Assembly: GCF_004168365.1 (NCBI RefSeq)
Contig: NZ_CP035704.1
Coordinates: 1,550,001-1,614,000, forward strand
From: Pseudolysobacter antarcticus
GTDB lineage: Bacteria > Pseudomonadota > Gammaproteobacteria > Xanthomonadales > Rhodanobacteraceae
Length of the DNA: 64,000 nucleotides
Reading direction: 5' to 3'
Shown here one piece after another: positions 17,452 to 26,513 of the stretch. Within the stretch, counting starts at the first letter, position 1; each line of letters opens with the position of its first letter. A program made the translations under genes and the position numbers. The notes under the pieces were generated by a model. The model had not been told where the DNA came from. It saw only the letters and a program-made list of their open reading frames with translations, and made no database searches.

Positions 17452-18152
17452 GCCCGCCAGCGCTGCAGTTTCTGCTCGATGTCGACAACACCTTGCTCGA
17501 CAATGATCGTTTCGCCAGCGATCTCGGCGCGTTTCTCGATCAGACGTTTGGCGAGGCGGAACGCGCGCGCTATTGGGCGATCTACGCCGAGTTGCGCGAC
17601 ATGCTCGGTTACGCGGATTACCTCGGTGCATTGCAGCGTTTTCGGATCGACAGCGATAACCAGCCGGGCTTGCTGCAGGTATCGGCATTCCTGCTCGACT
17701 ATCCGTTTGGCGAACGCTTGTATCCGCGCGCGCTGGCCGCGATCGAACATCTGCGCCGCCTCGGTGGCGTGGCAATCCTTTCCGACGGCGACATGGTTTT
17801 CCAGCCGCGCAAGATTCAGCGCTCCGGTGTGTGGCAGGCGGTCGATGGCCATGTACTGGTTTATCTGCACAAGGAAAAAACCCTCGATGCGATGCAACGC
17901 GCTTTGCCCGCGCAACATTACGTGATGATCGACGACAAACCGCAAATACTCGCGGCGATGAAACGCGTCCTGGGCGAACGATTGACCACGTTGTTCGTGC
18001 GCCAAGGGCATTACGCGCGCGATGCGCAGATGGACACGATTCATCCTGCGCCAGATCTGATAATCGATACGATCGGCGAGGTCGGTGAGCTGACCTTGCC
18101 GGATTTCAAAATCCCGACCGAGACGCGCAGCGCGCTCGCGCACGCCGACTGA
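17445..18152 (+). CDS. HAD superfamily hydrolase
   Basis: A 235-residue predicted phosphatase. Motif I is [13 protein letters not shown] (nucleophile Asp then +2 Asp), motif II lies in VAILSDGD, the basic residue is in QPRKIQRSG, and motif IV is [12 protein letters not shown] helical cap sits between motifs I and II. The GTG start at 17445 overlaps the zwf stop by 7 bases. Placed between zwf and tkt, it may act on a sugar phosphate or be a metabolite-repair enzyme, but the substrate is inferred from context only. Confidence 0.88.
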   Translation: MLSPPALQFLLDVDNTLLDNDRFASDLGAFLDQTFGEAERARYWAIYAELRDMLGYADYLGALQRFRIDSDNQPGLLQVSAFLLDYPFGERLYPRALAAIEHLRRLGGVAILSDGDMVFQPRKIQRSGVWQAVDGHVLVYLHKEKTLDAMQRALPAQHYVMIDDKPQILAAMKRVLGERLTTLFVRQGHYARDAQMDTIHPAPDLIIDTIGEVGELTLPDFKIPTETRSALAHAD

Positions 18153-18192
18153 AATCACTCATGCCCCACGCTGCAAACCATCAGGAATAGTC

Positions 18193-20238
18193 ATGTTCGA
18201 CGAGCTTGATCAGCAATGCATCAACACCATTCGTTTTCTTTCCGTCGACATGGTGCAGAAGGCCAATAGCGGTCATCCAGGCATGCCGCTCGGCGCGGCG
18301 CCGATGGCGTATGTGTTGTGGAATCGCCACCTAAAATACAACTCGCGTAATCCGCAATGGGCCGATCGCGATCGTTTTGTGCTTTCGGCGGGACATGGCT
18401 CGGCGTTGCTCTACAGCCTGCTGCACCTGACCGGCTACGATCTTTCGCTCGACGACATCAAGCAGTTTCGCCAGTGGGGCAGCAAGGCGCCCGGTCACCC
18501 CGAGCGTGGCCATACCGCCGGTGTCGAAGTCACTACCGGGCCGCTCGGTCAGGGTTTTGCCAACGCGGTTGGTTTGGCCATCGGCGAGGCGCAACTCGCG
18601 GCGCGCTACAACCGTCCCGGGCATACGATCGTCGATCACCACACCTTCGCGATCGTCAGCGATGGCGATCTCATGGAAGGTATTGCATCCGAGGCCGCGT
18701 CACTTGCCGGCCATCTCAAACTCGGCAAACTTATTTGCCTGTACGACGACAATTACGTCACGCTCGCCGGTGGCACCGACATCACGTTTTCGGAGAATCG
18801 CGCGCAACGTTTTGCCGCATACGGCTGGCATACGGTGATGGTGGACGATGGCAACGATCTGGTCGCGATCAATGAGGCATTGCAGGCCGCACGTGCTGAA
18901 TCCGGTCGCCCGTCGCTGATCCTCGTACGCACACATATCGGCTTCGGTTCGCCCGAGCAAGACAGCTTCAAGGCGCACGGTTCACCACTTGGTGCTGACA
19001 ATGTGCGCCAGACCAAACAGAAGCTCGGTTGGCCGACTGAGCCGGATTTTCTGATACCCGATGCCGCGTCGAATCATCTGCGCGCAGCGGTCGAGCGCGG
19101 CGAAAAAAACGAGGCATCGTGGAATAAAGGCATCGAAGCTTACGCCACGGCTTTCCCCGAACTGCATGAGGAATTGCAATATCGTTTGCGCGGCGAATTG
19201 CCGCCGGGTTGGGATGCGGATATACCGCTGTTCCCCGCTGATGCAAAAGGACTCGCCACGCGCGAGGCATCGGGCAAGATCATGAATGCGATCGCGCCGA
19301 AATTGCATGCGCTCAGCGGCGGTTCGGCCGATCTGGATCCCTCGACAAAAACCGCGCTGAAAGATCTCGGCGACTTCAATCCGCCAGCGGCAAAAAACGA
19401 TGATCAGCAAGGCTCCGATGGCGGCGGCTGGAGTTATGCCGGACGCAACCTGCACTTCGGCGTGCGCGAACATGCGATGGGGGCGATCGTCAACGGTCTC
19501 GCCGCGCATGGCGGATTTATTCCGTACGGCGCCACCTTCCTTATTTTCTCAGATTACATGCGCCCGCCGTTGCGCCTCGCCGCGCTGATGGGCTTGCATG
19601 TGGTGCATGTTTTCACGCACGACAGTCTTGCGCTCGGCGAGGATGGACCAACGCATCAACCGGTCGAACAGCTCGCGAGCCTGCGTGCGATTCCGAACCT
19701 GATCGTGATCCGTCCCGCCGATGCCAATGAAACCGCGGTGGCGTGGCGGGTCGCGTTGGAAACACGCGCGCAGCCGGTGTTGCTGGTGCTGACGCGACAG
19801 GAATTGCCGACGCTGGATCGCGCCCGTTACGCGAGTGCGGATGGCTTGCGCCGCGGCGCGTACGTACTCAGCGATGCCCCGAACGGCATGCCTGATCTCA
19901 TCCTGATCGCGAGCGGCTCCGAGGTCGGACTGATCGTCGCTGCGGCCGAACGTCTGCAAAAAGACGGTCACGCCGTGCGCTGTGTTTCGATGCCGAGCTG
20001 GGAGCTGTTCGATGCCTTGCCGCCAGCCGAACGCAACGCGATTTTGCCGCCGACTATCACTGCGCGCTTGGCGGTTGAACTCGGTATCGCGCAGGGCTGG
20101 CACCGTTATGTCGGCGATCGCGGCGCGGTAATCAGCATCGAAAAATTCGGTGCTTCGGCGCCAGCGGAAATCTTGCTGCGCGAATATGGATTTACCGTCG
20201 ACAAGGTGTGCGAACGTGCGCGCGATTTGCTGAAATAA
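18193..20238 (+). CDS. tkt: Transketolase
   Basis: Thiamine-diphosphate enzyme that transfers two-carbon units between sugar phosphates in the non-oxidative pentose-phosphate pathway. At 681 residues it has the usual three domains. Visible are the N-terminal [17 protein letters not shown], the ThDP motif [19 protein letters not shown], the ThDP-activating Glu in [11 protein letters not shown] and the substrate-binding [17 protein letters not shown]. It starts at ATG 18193, 40 bases after the HAD gene, and continues the zwf operon. It converges on gnd, which ends 34 bases beyond its stop, so oxidative and non-oxidative branches lie together. Confidence 0.96.
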   Translation: MFDELDQQCINTIRFLSVDMVQKANSGHPGMPLGAAPMAYVLWNRHLKYNSRNPQWADRDRFVLSAGHGSALLYSLLHLTGYDLSLDDIKQFRQWGSKAPGHPERGHTAGVEVTTGPLGQGFANAVGLAIGEAQLAARYNRPGHTIVDHHTFAIVSDGDLMEGIASEAASLAGHLKLGKLICLYDDNYVTLAGGTDITFSENRAQRFAAYGWHTVMVDDGNDLVAINEALQAARAESGRPSLILVRTHIGFGSPEQDSFKAHGSPLGADNVRQTKQKLGWPTEPDFLIPDAASNHLRAAVERGEKNEASWNKGIEAYATAFPELHEELQYRLRGELPPGWDADIPLFPADAKGLATREASGKIMNAIAPKLHALSGGSADLDPSTKTALKDLGDFNPPAAKNDDQQGSDGGGWSYAGRNLHFGVREHAMGAIVNGLAAHGGFIPYGATFLIFSDYMRPPLRLAALMGLHVVHVFTHDSLALGEDGPTHQPVEQLASLRAIPNLIVIRPADANETAVAWRVALETRAQPVLLVLTRQELPTLDRARYASADGLRRGAYVLSDAPNGMPDLILIASGSEVGLIVAAAERLQKDGHAVRCVSMPSWELFDALPPAERNAILPPTITARLAVELGIAQGWHRYVGDRGAVISIEKFGASAPAEILLREYGFTVDKVCERARDLLK

Positions 20239-20272
20239 TATCGCGCGCCGAGAGCGTCCGCTTGGCGCAGAA

Positions 20273-21178
20273 TTATTCTTTCTTGATTTCGTGACCGCCG
20301 AATTCATTGCGCATCGCCGACAACAATTTGTCGGTGAACGATTCGCTGTCGCGTGAGCGCAAACGTTCGATCAGCGATTGCGTGATGATCGGTGCGGGTA
20401 CGTTGAGGTCGATCGCTTCGGCGACAGTCCAGCGGCCTTCGCCGGAATCGACCACATACGGCGCGATGCCGGCCATGCTCGGATTCTTGCCGAGCGCATC
20501 CGCAGTCAGATCCAGCAACCACGAACGCACCACGCTGCCGGTGCGCCAGATTTCGGCGACTTGGTGCAGGTCGAGTCCGAATTCTTTTTTGTGCTGCAAA
20601 ATCGAGAAGCCTTCGGCGTAGGCTTGCATCATTCCGTATTCGACGCCGTTGTGGATCATCTTGGTGAAGTGTCCCGCGCCGACCGGGCCAACGCGACCCC
20701 AGCCTTTGTCTTTCGCCGGCGCAAGTGTTTCGAAAATGGGACGCAGCTGTTCGACGGTATTTTCATCACCGCCAACCATCATGCTGTAACCCTCGGCCAG
20801 GCCCCACACGCCACCGCTGGTGCCGCAATCGACGTAGCCGATTTTTTTCTCAGCGGCAGTGCCGGCACGGCGTAGCGTATCTTTGTAATTGGAATTTCCG
20901 CCGTCGATCACGATGTCGCCCGCAGCCAGCAACGGCAACAAATTAGTCAACGTGCTATCGGTGATTTCACCAGCCGGCACCATCATCCAGACGATCCGCG
21001 GAGCTGATAATTTCGCGACCAGCGCTGCTAGTGAATCCGCCGATTCCGCACCCTTGTCTTCCAGACTTTTACGCGCCTCGGGTTTCGGATCGAAACCCAC
21101 GAGTTGATGCCCGCCTTGCATCAGGCGTTGCGCCATGTTGGCGCCCATGCGACCCAAACCGATCATGCCGAGTTTCAT
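20273..21178 (-). CDS. gnd: 6-phosphogluconate dehydrogenase, decarboxylating (short NAD-type form)
   Basis: Converts 6-phosphogluconate to ribulose 5-phosphate. The N-terminal nucleotide motif is GMIGLGRMGANMAQRL, the central signature is IVIDGGNSNYKDT, and the catalytic Lys and Asn lie in VGAGHFTKMIHNGVEYG. At 301 residues it is the short (GndA/YqeC-like) class, which lacks the C-terminal half of the 470-residue E. coli enzyme and often prefers NAD. It is on the minus strand, converging with tkt. ATG at 21178 follows AAGGA (about 21185-21189). Confidence 0.93.
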   Translation of the reverse strand: MKLGMIGLGRMGANMAQRLMQGGHQLVGFDPKPEARKSLEDKGAESADSLAALVAKLSAPRIVWMMVPAGEITDSTLTNLLPLLAAGDIVIDGGNSNYKDTLRRAGTAAEKKIGYVDCGTSGGVWGLAEGYSMMVGGDENTVEQLRPIFETLAPAKDKGWGRVGPVGAGHFTKMIHNGVEYGMMQAYAEGFSILQHKKEFGLDLHQVAEIWRTGSVVRSWLLDLTADALGKNPSMAGIAPYVVDSGEGRWTVAEAIDLNVPAPIITQSLIERLRSRDSESFTDKLLSAMRNEFGGHEIKKE

Positions 21179-21295
21179 ACGTATCCTTGAAAAAAGATGA
21201 GATTGTCGAGCTACAAATTGCGATTGAAAAACAGGGTGCCAGCGACGCGGCCAAGCTCGCGTGAGCCAATTCGATCGGTGGAATGATTGCGATCA

Positions 21296-22804
21296 TCAGC
21301 GCGCCAGCCAGCGCCGCAACCGTGATTGAATTCGTGAAGTCATGCGCGTGCGGTTGTAGGCATCGGCGGCCTTGCGGATCGCCTCGCCCTGGGTTGGATA
21401 CGCGTGGATGACTTTGCCGAGCGTGCGTAGTCCCATGCCCGCGACCATCGCCAACGTCACTTCATTGATCATGTCGCCGGCGTGATGGGCGACGATCGTG
21501 GCGCCGAGAATTTTATCGCTGCCTTCCCTGACGTGGACTTTCACGAAGCCGCCGTCTTCGCCATCGGTCACCGCGCGATCGACTTCATGCATCGGCACGG
21601 TAAACGTCTTCACCGGAATATCCAGCCGGTTTGCCTCGCGCACATACAAACCGACGTGCGCGATTTCAGGATCGGTATAAGTACACCACGGAATCACCAG
21701 CGCGCTGAGCCGTTCGCGTCCGTTGAACAGCGCGTTCTGCACCACGATGCGTGCCGAGGCGGTCGCGGTATGCGTATATTTGTGTTCCAGACAGACGTCG
21801 CCCGCGGCGTACACATCCGGATTGCCGGTACACAGAAAATCATCGACGAGTACGCCTCGTTTGGTATCGTATTCGATGCCGGCGGCTTCCAGATTCAGAC
21901 CCGCGACATTCGGCGCGCGGCCGATGCCGGTGAGGATCGCATCTACCACGACGGTATTCTTGTAGTCGTCGCTGACCAGATCGACATGCTTCTCGCCATT
22001 TTCGCTGCGCACCGCAACGGCGGTGGTATTCAGGCGCACTTCAATGCCGTCACGGGCAAAGGCGTCGGACAGGATCTGTGCCGCGTCGCGCTCTTCGTTG
22101 TCGAGGAACAACGGCATTTTCTGCACGATCGTGGTGCGCGCACCAAGGCGACAAAATGCCTGCGCGAGTTCGCAGCCGAGTGGGCCGCCGCCGATTACGA
22201 GCAATCGGCGCGGCAGTTCGGTGAGATCGAAAACCGTTTCGTTGGTCAGATAACCGGCTTCGCATAATCCCGCAATCGTTGGCACTTGTGGGCGTGCGCC
22301 GGTCGCGATCAACGCCTTTTTGAATCGCAGTATTTCGCCGCCGACTGTCACGGAATTCGTGCCGGAAAAACTGGCGTCGCCGAAAAAAACATCGACACCG
22401 GAATCGCGCAGTCGCTCAGCCGAATCGTTGCTGCTGAGGTGCGTGCGGATACGCCGCACGCGCTGCATTACCGCGGCAAAATCGACATCGATATTTTCTG
22501 GGATCTGCGCACCGAAGTGCGTCGCTTCATGCATTTGTGCATACAGTCGTGAGGTGCGAATTATGGTTTTCGATGGCACGCCGCCGCTGTTCAAACAGAC
22601 GCCGCCGAGCAGTTGGCGTTCGATCAGCGCTACTTTGGCGCCCAATGCCGCCGCCGTTTCCGCGGCGACCAGGCCGGCCGAACCCGCGCCGATAATCACG
22701 AGCTGATAGCAGTCGGCCGGCTGGGGATTTTGCCAGCGCGGCGGATGCAGATTGGCGAGGCGCTCGCTTTCGTAATCGGTCATGATCGAATCGACTTGCG
22801 ACAT
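21296..22804 (-). CDS. Pyridine nucleotide-disulfide oxidoreductase-fold flavoprotein (MerA/dihydrolipoamide dehydrogenase-like) missing one redox cysteine
   Basis: A 502-residue flavoprotein. FAD-binding IIGAGSAGLVAAET, ATGARPQVP, NAD(P)-binding LLVIGGGPLGCELAQAF and the second FAD motif VYAAGDV are intact, and the dimerisation domain ends HAYPTQGEAIRKAAD. The usual C-x4-C active site reads C70-LNSG-G75-VPSK, so the second cysteine is glycine. The C-terminal catalytic His of HxHPT is Tyr. This rules out normal lipoamide or Hg(II) reduction; a diaphorase or transhydrogenase-like role, as in SthA, which also lacks that cysteine, is possible. ATG 22804 overlaps the previous gene's stop by one base (TGATG). 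The longer frame upstream is a shadow. Confidence 0.88.
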   Translation of the reverse strand: MSQVDSIMTDYESERLANLHPPRWQNPQPADCYQLVIIGAGSAGLVAAETAAALGAKVALIERQLLGGVCLNSGGVPSKTIIRTSRLYAQMHEATHFGAQIPENIDVDFAAVMQRVRRIRTHLSSNDSAERLRDSGVDVFFGDASFSGTNSVTVGGEILRFKKALIATGARPQVPTIAGLCEAGYLTNETVFDLTELPRRLLVIGGGPLGCELAQAFCRLGARTTIVQKMPLFLDNEERDAAQILSDAFARDGIEVRLNTTAVAVRSENGEKHVDLVSDDYKNTVVVDAILTGIGRAPNVAGLNLEAAGIEYDTKRGVLVDDFLCTGNPDVYAAGDVCLEHKYTHTATASARIVVQNALFNGRERLSALVIPWCTYTDPEIAHVGLYVREANRLDIPVKTFTVPMHEVDRAVTDGEDGGFVKVHVREGSDKILGATIVAHHAGDMINEVTLAMVAGMGLRTLGKVIHAYPTQGEAIRKAADAYNRTRMTSRIQSRLRRWLAR

Positions 22805-24120
22805 CAGCGTGAGTCCTTCACGGTCAAGGATTGCAACCACCCGCCGCGAAACCCGGCACGTAACAAACCGTCGCTGATGTAGTTGCAGTCGCGCATGAGC
22901 TGCCAGATTTTTGCGCTGCGATAGTTTTCCAGCATCATGCAGATGATGCCTTGGTCGAGGCCGTAATGACCGGCCGAAATCCATGCGCGACCGTTGGCAT
23001 CGGACAGCGATGGATTGAAGCCAGCAGTGAGTCGACCTTCGGTCTCGATCTCGGGATAACGTTGCAACATGTGGCGCAATGTGGGCAGGGCGATTTCGGC
23101 GGCGAAAGGCACCGATGCAAGCACTGATGATGGCGACAACGTGCCATCGTCCGGCCCGTACGGAACACCGCGCGCGGCGTAACCGAACAAACGTCGTGGC
23201 TCGTTGAAGACATCGAATTGTTCGTCGCTCGGTCCGTCGCACGCCGACAAACCCCAGCAGGTTTCATCGTAGCCGGCAAAGTCATGTGGATTGCGTTGCG
23301 CATAACGTCGCTGGATGTACGTTGCGCGCATGGTGTTTTCGAAATAGTCCGAATTTTTTTCGCGCATGAAGCTGTCGCGAATTTCGCGAAGATCGATCCA
23401 CGCATGCGAAAAATGGTGGACGAATAGCGGGCCGGCATACAAATAATCATGGCCGTAAAGGTTTTCCCACTGGTAGGTCGCGGTCCAAGCCTTGTAGCAG
23501 TCAGCAGCGATCGGATGGGTTGGCGATCCGAGCGCGAGCACATACAAAAGGATCGCCTCGCTGTAGCCTTCCCAACCGTAATGCAGAAATCCACACTCGG
23601 GTTTCCAGCCTTGCCGGATCGTGTCGCCGCCGTCCTGCGCCCAGCGCCAGTCGATACGCCGATACAGAAAATCGGCGAGCTCACGCAGCTCGATTTCGTC
23701 CGCCGAATCCGCGTTGAAATACATGCCCGCGGTAAGCGCGCCGGCAATCAGCAGCGCGGTGTCGATCATCGACAACTCCGAGCTCCAGACGCGCTTGCCG
23801 CTGTGGAAGTCGAGAAAATGATAATAGAAACCCATGAATCCGGTTGCGGTCGCAGCGCCGCTTTGATCGCTGTCGTGAAAAAAACGCAGCGCGGCGAGAC
23901 TGCTGTGCAGCGCATCATCGCGCGAGATCCAGCCGCGTTCGATCGCTGCCGGATACGTCGACAAGGCGAAGCCGACCACGGCGATACTTACCGGCGAATT
24001 TTCGCGCGAGGTATCGGCCACCAGGCCATTCAGTGGATTGGTTTGCCGGCGAAAATAATCGAACGCCGCGCGCTGCAATTGATCGAGCAGGGCATCGTCA
24101 TCAAGCGAGTCAACGATCAT
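22804..24120 (-). CDS. Glucoamylase family (PF10091/COG5368, GH144-like) protein
   Basis: A 438-residue predicted glycoside hydrolase of the (alpha/alpha)6-barrel class that includes endo-beta-1,2-glucanases. Visible features are FDYFRRQTNP, ALSTYPAAIERGWI, TGFMGFYYHFLDF, SELSMIDTALLIAGAL, ETCWGLSACDGP, GPDDGTLSPSSVL and the late GLDQGIICMMLENYRS. No signal peptide is seen with the start chosen at 24120; an ATG at 24207 would add 29 residues, and neither has a strong ribosome site. It is translationally coupled to the flavoprotein gene. Related genes occur beside cyclic beta-glucan or periplasmic glucan systems, so an intracellular glucan-degrading role is an inference. Confidence 0.8.
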   Translation of the reverse strand: MIVDSLDDDALLDQLQRAAFDYFRRQTNPLNGLVADTSRENSPVSIAVVGFALSTYPAAIERGWISRDDALHSSLAALRFFHDSDQSGAATATGFMGFYYHFLDFHSGKRVWSSELSMIDTALLIAGALTAGMYFNADSADEIELRELADFLYRRIDWRWAQDGGDTIRQGWKPECGFLHYGWEGYSEAILLYVLALGSPTHPIAADCYKAWTATYQWENLYGHDYLYAGPLFVHHFSHAWIDLREIRDSFMREKNSDYFENTMRATYIQRRYAQRNPHDFAGYDETCWGLSACDGPSDEQFDVFNEPRRLFGYAARGVPYGPDDGTLSPSSVLASVPFAAEIALPTLRHMLQRYPEIETEGRLTAGFNPSLSDANGRAWISAGHYGLDQGIICMMLENYRSAKIWQLMRDCNYISDGLLRAGFRGGWLQSLTVKDSR

Positions 24121-24280
24121 CAAGTCAAATCCGGGAGCAGAAAATTCGCAGCGGGATTTTCTGCGAGAAACAAGTTGATTAGATACACAAGCATCGGTTA
24201 CCGCCATGTCAATTTGCGAACCTGCAGAGTTATGCGCGTGCCTTGGCAACATCGATGTGGTTCGCTGCATACGCGTTGTA

Positions 24281-25489
24281 TCAGGCGATGCGTTCGAATG
24301 AAAAAAACTTCATGAGGGGATGCGATTTTCGAGTGATACGCGCGCGCAGGATTTCAGCCCCGATCGCGCTGAACGCGATGCCGTTGCCGCCATATGCCAT
24401 CGCAAAATGCACTCGCGGGCCGTGTTGTGGATGCGGTCCGAAAAACGGCAGGCCATCCGCCGTTTCGGCAAACGTTCCGGCCCAGGTATAGCCTTTTTCC
24501 AGCGCAAGATGCGGCAGCAGCTTTTTCATCTTTTGCATGAGGGTTGCGGATTTCTTCGGCACCGCGGCATCGCGTTTTTCCGGTTGGTCAGTGCGATCGT
24601 CTTCGCCACCGACAAGAATGCGTCCGTCGACGGTACTGCGCAGATACAAATACGGCCGCGCCGATTCCCACATCAGGGTGTCGCGCAATACCCCCAAACC
24701 GCCGCTCACCGGTTCGGTCACGAGCGCATAACTGCTGTGGTTCGTTGCCACGCGCTGGTGCAAATACTGTTGCGATTCATAGCCGCTGGCGATGATCAGA
24801 TGTTTGCAACGCACAATTGCATCGTGATCTGCGCGCACCAGCACGTGCGGCGATTTCGTTTGCCAATCCAGCATCGCGCTGCGATCAAAAATGCGCACGC
24901 CGCGTTGCTGCAACCTGCGGAAAATCGCGTAGGTGAGTCTATACGGATCGACTTGGGCGGCGGTGGCGGTGAGCAAGGCCATCGGCGCATCGATGGCAAA
25001 ACGCGCAGCGAGATTATCGTGTTCAAGTGTCTCGATGGCAAAGCCGTGGCGTCGGCGAAGCTCAGCTTCGTTACGCAGTCGGTCGGCGTGACTGGCACTG
25101 CTCGCGTAATACAGGCTCTGCATTTTCCGAAAACCGACACGACCATTTTCGGCGGCAATTCCAGCCAGTGCATGTATCGCTTTCTCGCAAGCGCGATACG
25201 CGAGAACGGCGTGATTTTCGCCGAACATTTTTGCCAGCGCGAGCATCTCGGTGTCGATTTCATATTGCAACAACGCCGTGCTGGCCGACGTGCTGCCCCA
25301 GCCGACATCGCGTTTGTCGAGCACCACGACATCAAGGCCGGCATCGGCCAATGCGAGCGCGATCAGCGCACCGGTGATGCCCGCACCGACGATCACGACA
25401 TCGCAATCGAGATCGCTTTTTAATGGCGGGAACGCCGAAGGCAAGCCGTTGCTGACGGTCCAGAACGGATATCCACTTTTCAGATCCAT
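24281..25489 (-). CDS. FAD-dependent oxidoreductase of the DAO family (PuuB-like)
   Basis: A 402-residue flavoenzyme. It begins with the family's W-containing segment (SGYPFWTVSNGLP), then the FAD motif DVVIVGAGITGALIALALADAG with Glu/Asp-type end (VVVLDKRDVGWGSTSAS), a substrate domain, and the C-terminal FAD loop YTWAGTFAETADGLPFFG...YGGNGIAFS. The pattern is that of gamma-glutamylputrescine oxidase-like amine oxidases, without the Rieske domain sometimes fused to them. ATG 25489 is used because the aligned N-terminus starts there; no clear ribosome site is present. It heads the minus-strand group 25489-21296; its substrate is not known. Confidence 0.85.
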   Translation of the reverse strand: MDLKSGYPFWTVSNGLPSAFPPLKSDLDCDVVIVGAGITGALIALALADAGLDVVVLDKRDVGWGSTSASTALLQYEIDTEMLALAKMFGENHAVLAYRACEKAIHALAGIAAENGRVGFRKMQSLYYASSASHADRLRNEAELRRRHGFAIETLEHDNLAARFAIDAPMALLTATAAQVDPYRLTYAIFRRLQQRGVRIFDRSAMLDWQTKSPHVLVRADHDAIVRCKHLIIASGYESQQYLHQRVATNHSSYALVTEPVSGGLGVLRDTLMWESARPYLYLRSTVDGRILVGGEDDRTDQPEKRDAAVPKKSATLMQKMKKLLPHLALEKGYTWAGTFAETADGLPFFGPHPQHGPRVHFAMAYGGNGIAFSAIGAEILRARITRKSHPLMKFFSFERIA

Positions 25490-25859
25490 ATGATTGATTT
25501 TTATGCGGCGCGTTGTGGCCGCAGCATCCTGAGGCACGGAGCATGCCAATTCGACCATCGTAATTGGCGTGTCGTGACATCGACACAACCCGCCGAGCGG
25601 AAACGGGCGGTATCACCTCATTCGATTTTCCGCGGGATCAGTCGTATTTCATTTTGCATTGCACGCCGCAAGACGCGTGGCGAAATGCAATCCGCAAGTT
25701 GCTGTGAGCTTGTCCGCTAGCCGCTGCAAGTGAGCGAAAATATGGGTTTCAGCGTGCTTCAACAATTGGCACGCGGCTTGCCAATGCACCTTGTACCTGA
25801 AACTTTTCGTCGCGCCGAATTCTGCGTGCGTTTCGATATTCATCACAGAGGTGTTAGCC
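25490..25859. other. Divergent regulatory interval before the ferritin-like gene
   Basis: No gene is supported. It contains the imperfect dyad TTTTGCATTGCACG (25653-25666) and GAAATGCAAT (25682-25691), and the sigma-54-like box at 25767. The spacing of the dyad (75-115 bases upstream of the box) is right for an activator site. Confidence 0.5.
25767..25781 (+). promoter_or_regulatory. Sigma-54 promoter upstream of the ferritin-like gene
   Basis: TGGCAC-GCGGC-TTGC matches the sigma-54 consensus at every conserved base of both -24 and -12 elements. The predicted start is near 25793, giving a leader of about 67 bases before ATG 25860. Confidence 0.7.
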
Positions 25860-26447
25860 ATGGCGGCCAAGAAAGAGTTCATCAGCGACATCAAGTTGAT
25901 TCGCAAGCGTGCGCGCGAACATATGCTGGAAGGCGCTGTGACGCAGGGTTATTCGGCTGACCGAAAAGCCGTGCTCAAGGTTTTGAATGAAGCGCTCGCG
26001 ACCGAGATAGTTTGCGTGCTGCGCTACAAGCGGCATTACTACATGGCGTCTGGTATCCATGCGAAAAGTGTGGCTGCGGAATTTCTTGAACACGCGAATG
26101 AGGAACAAGGTCACGCCGATCTGATCGCCACTCGCATCGTGCAACTCGGTGGTGCGCCGGATCTGTCGCCGAACGGTTTGCTCGCGCGCAGTCACTCCGA
26201 ATATGTGGAAGGCGACGACATCGTCGAGATGCTCGAAGAAGATCTCGTGGCCGAGCGCATCGCGATCGATACCTATCGAGAAATCATTCAGTACCTCGGC
26301 AACGACGATCCGACCACGCGACGCATGATGGAAGGCATTCTCGCGTCGGAAGAAGAGCATGCCGAAGACCTGAGTTCGCTGCTCGAAGAGCTCGGCAAGA
26401 AGGGCGAGCCGGCGAAAAAGCCGCTCAAGAAATCATCGGCACACTAA
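25860..26447 (+). CDS. Ferritin-like/bacterioferritin-type protein
   Basis: A 195-residue four-helix-bundle protein likely to store or detoxify iron. The di-iron ligands are visible: Glu in NEALATEIVCVLRYKRH, the E-x-x-H of LEHANEEQGHADLI, Glu in EDLVAERIAIDTYRE and E-x-x-H in SEEEHAEDLSSLL. The C-terminal tail is Lys-rich (GKKGEPAKKPLKKSS), which could contact DNA as in some Dps proteins. The ATG at 25860 follows GAGGTG; an earlier in-frame ATG at 25791 would begin almost at the predicted sigma-54 start and is rejected. The sigma-54 box upstream suggests stress or nutrient control. Confidence 0.9.
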   Translation: MAAKKEFISDIKLIRKRAREHMLEGAVTQGYSADRKAVLKVLNEALATEIVCVLRYKRHYYMASGIHAKSVAAEFLEHANEEQGHADLIATRIVQLGGAPDLSPNGLLARSHSEYVEGDDIVEMLEEDLVAERIAIDTYREIIQYLGNDDPTTRRMMEGILASEEEHAEDLSSLLEELGKKGEPAKKPLKKSSAH

Positions 26448-26494
26448 GGGATTTTCTGTATGTCAGCTTATGAACATATGGCGGTAAGACTCGG

Positions 26495-26513
26495 CCAGCG
26501 ATCGGATCGCTGG
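26495..26513. promoter_or_regulatory. 19-bp palindrome in the leader of the membrane-protein gene
   Basis: CCAGCGATC-G-GATCGCTGG is a perfect inverted repeat with a single central base, 48 bases after the ferritin stop. It could be an operator. It could also be part of an open frame extending upstream of the next gene. No regulator can be named. Confidence 0.35.

Noticed and set aside
22805..23242. Upstream in-frame extension of the flavoprotein gene to 23242
   Set aside because: It lies wholly inside the glucoamylase-family gene on the same strand; the TGATG junction gives the natural start at 22804.
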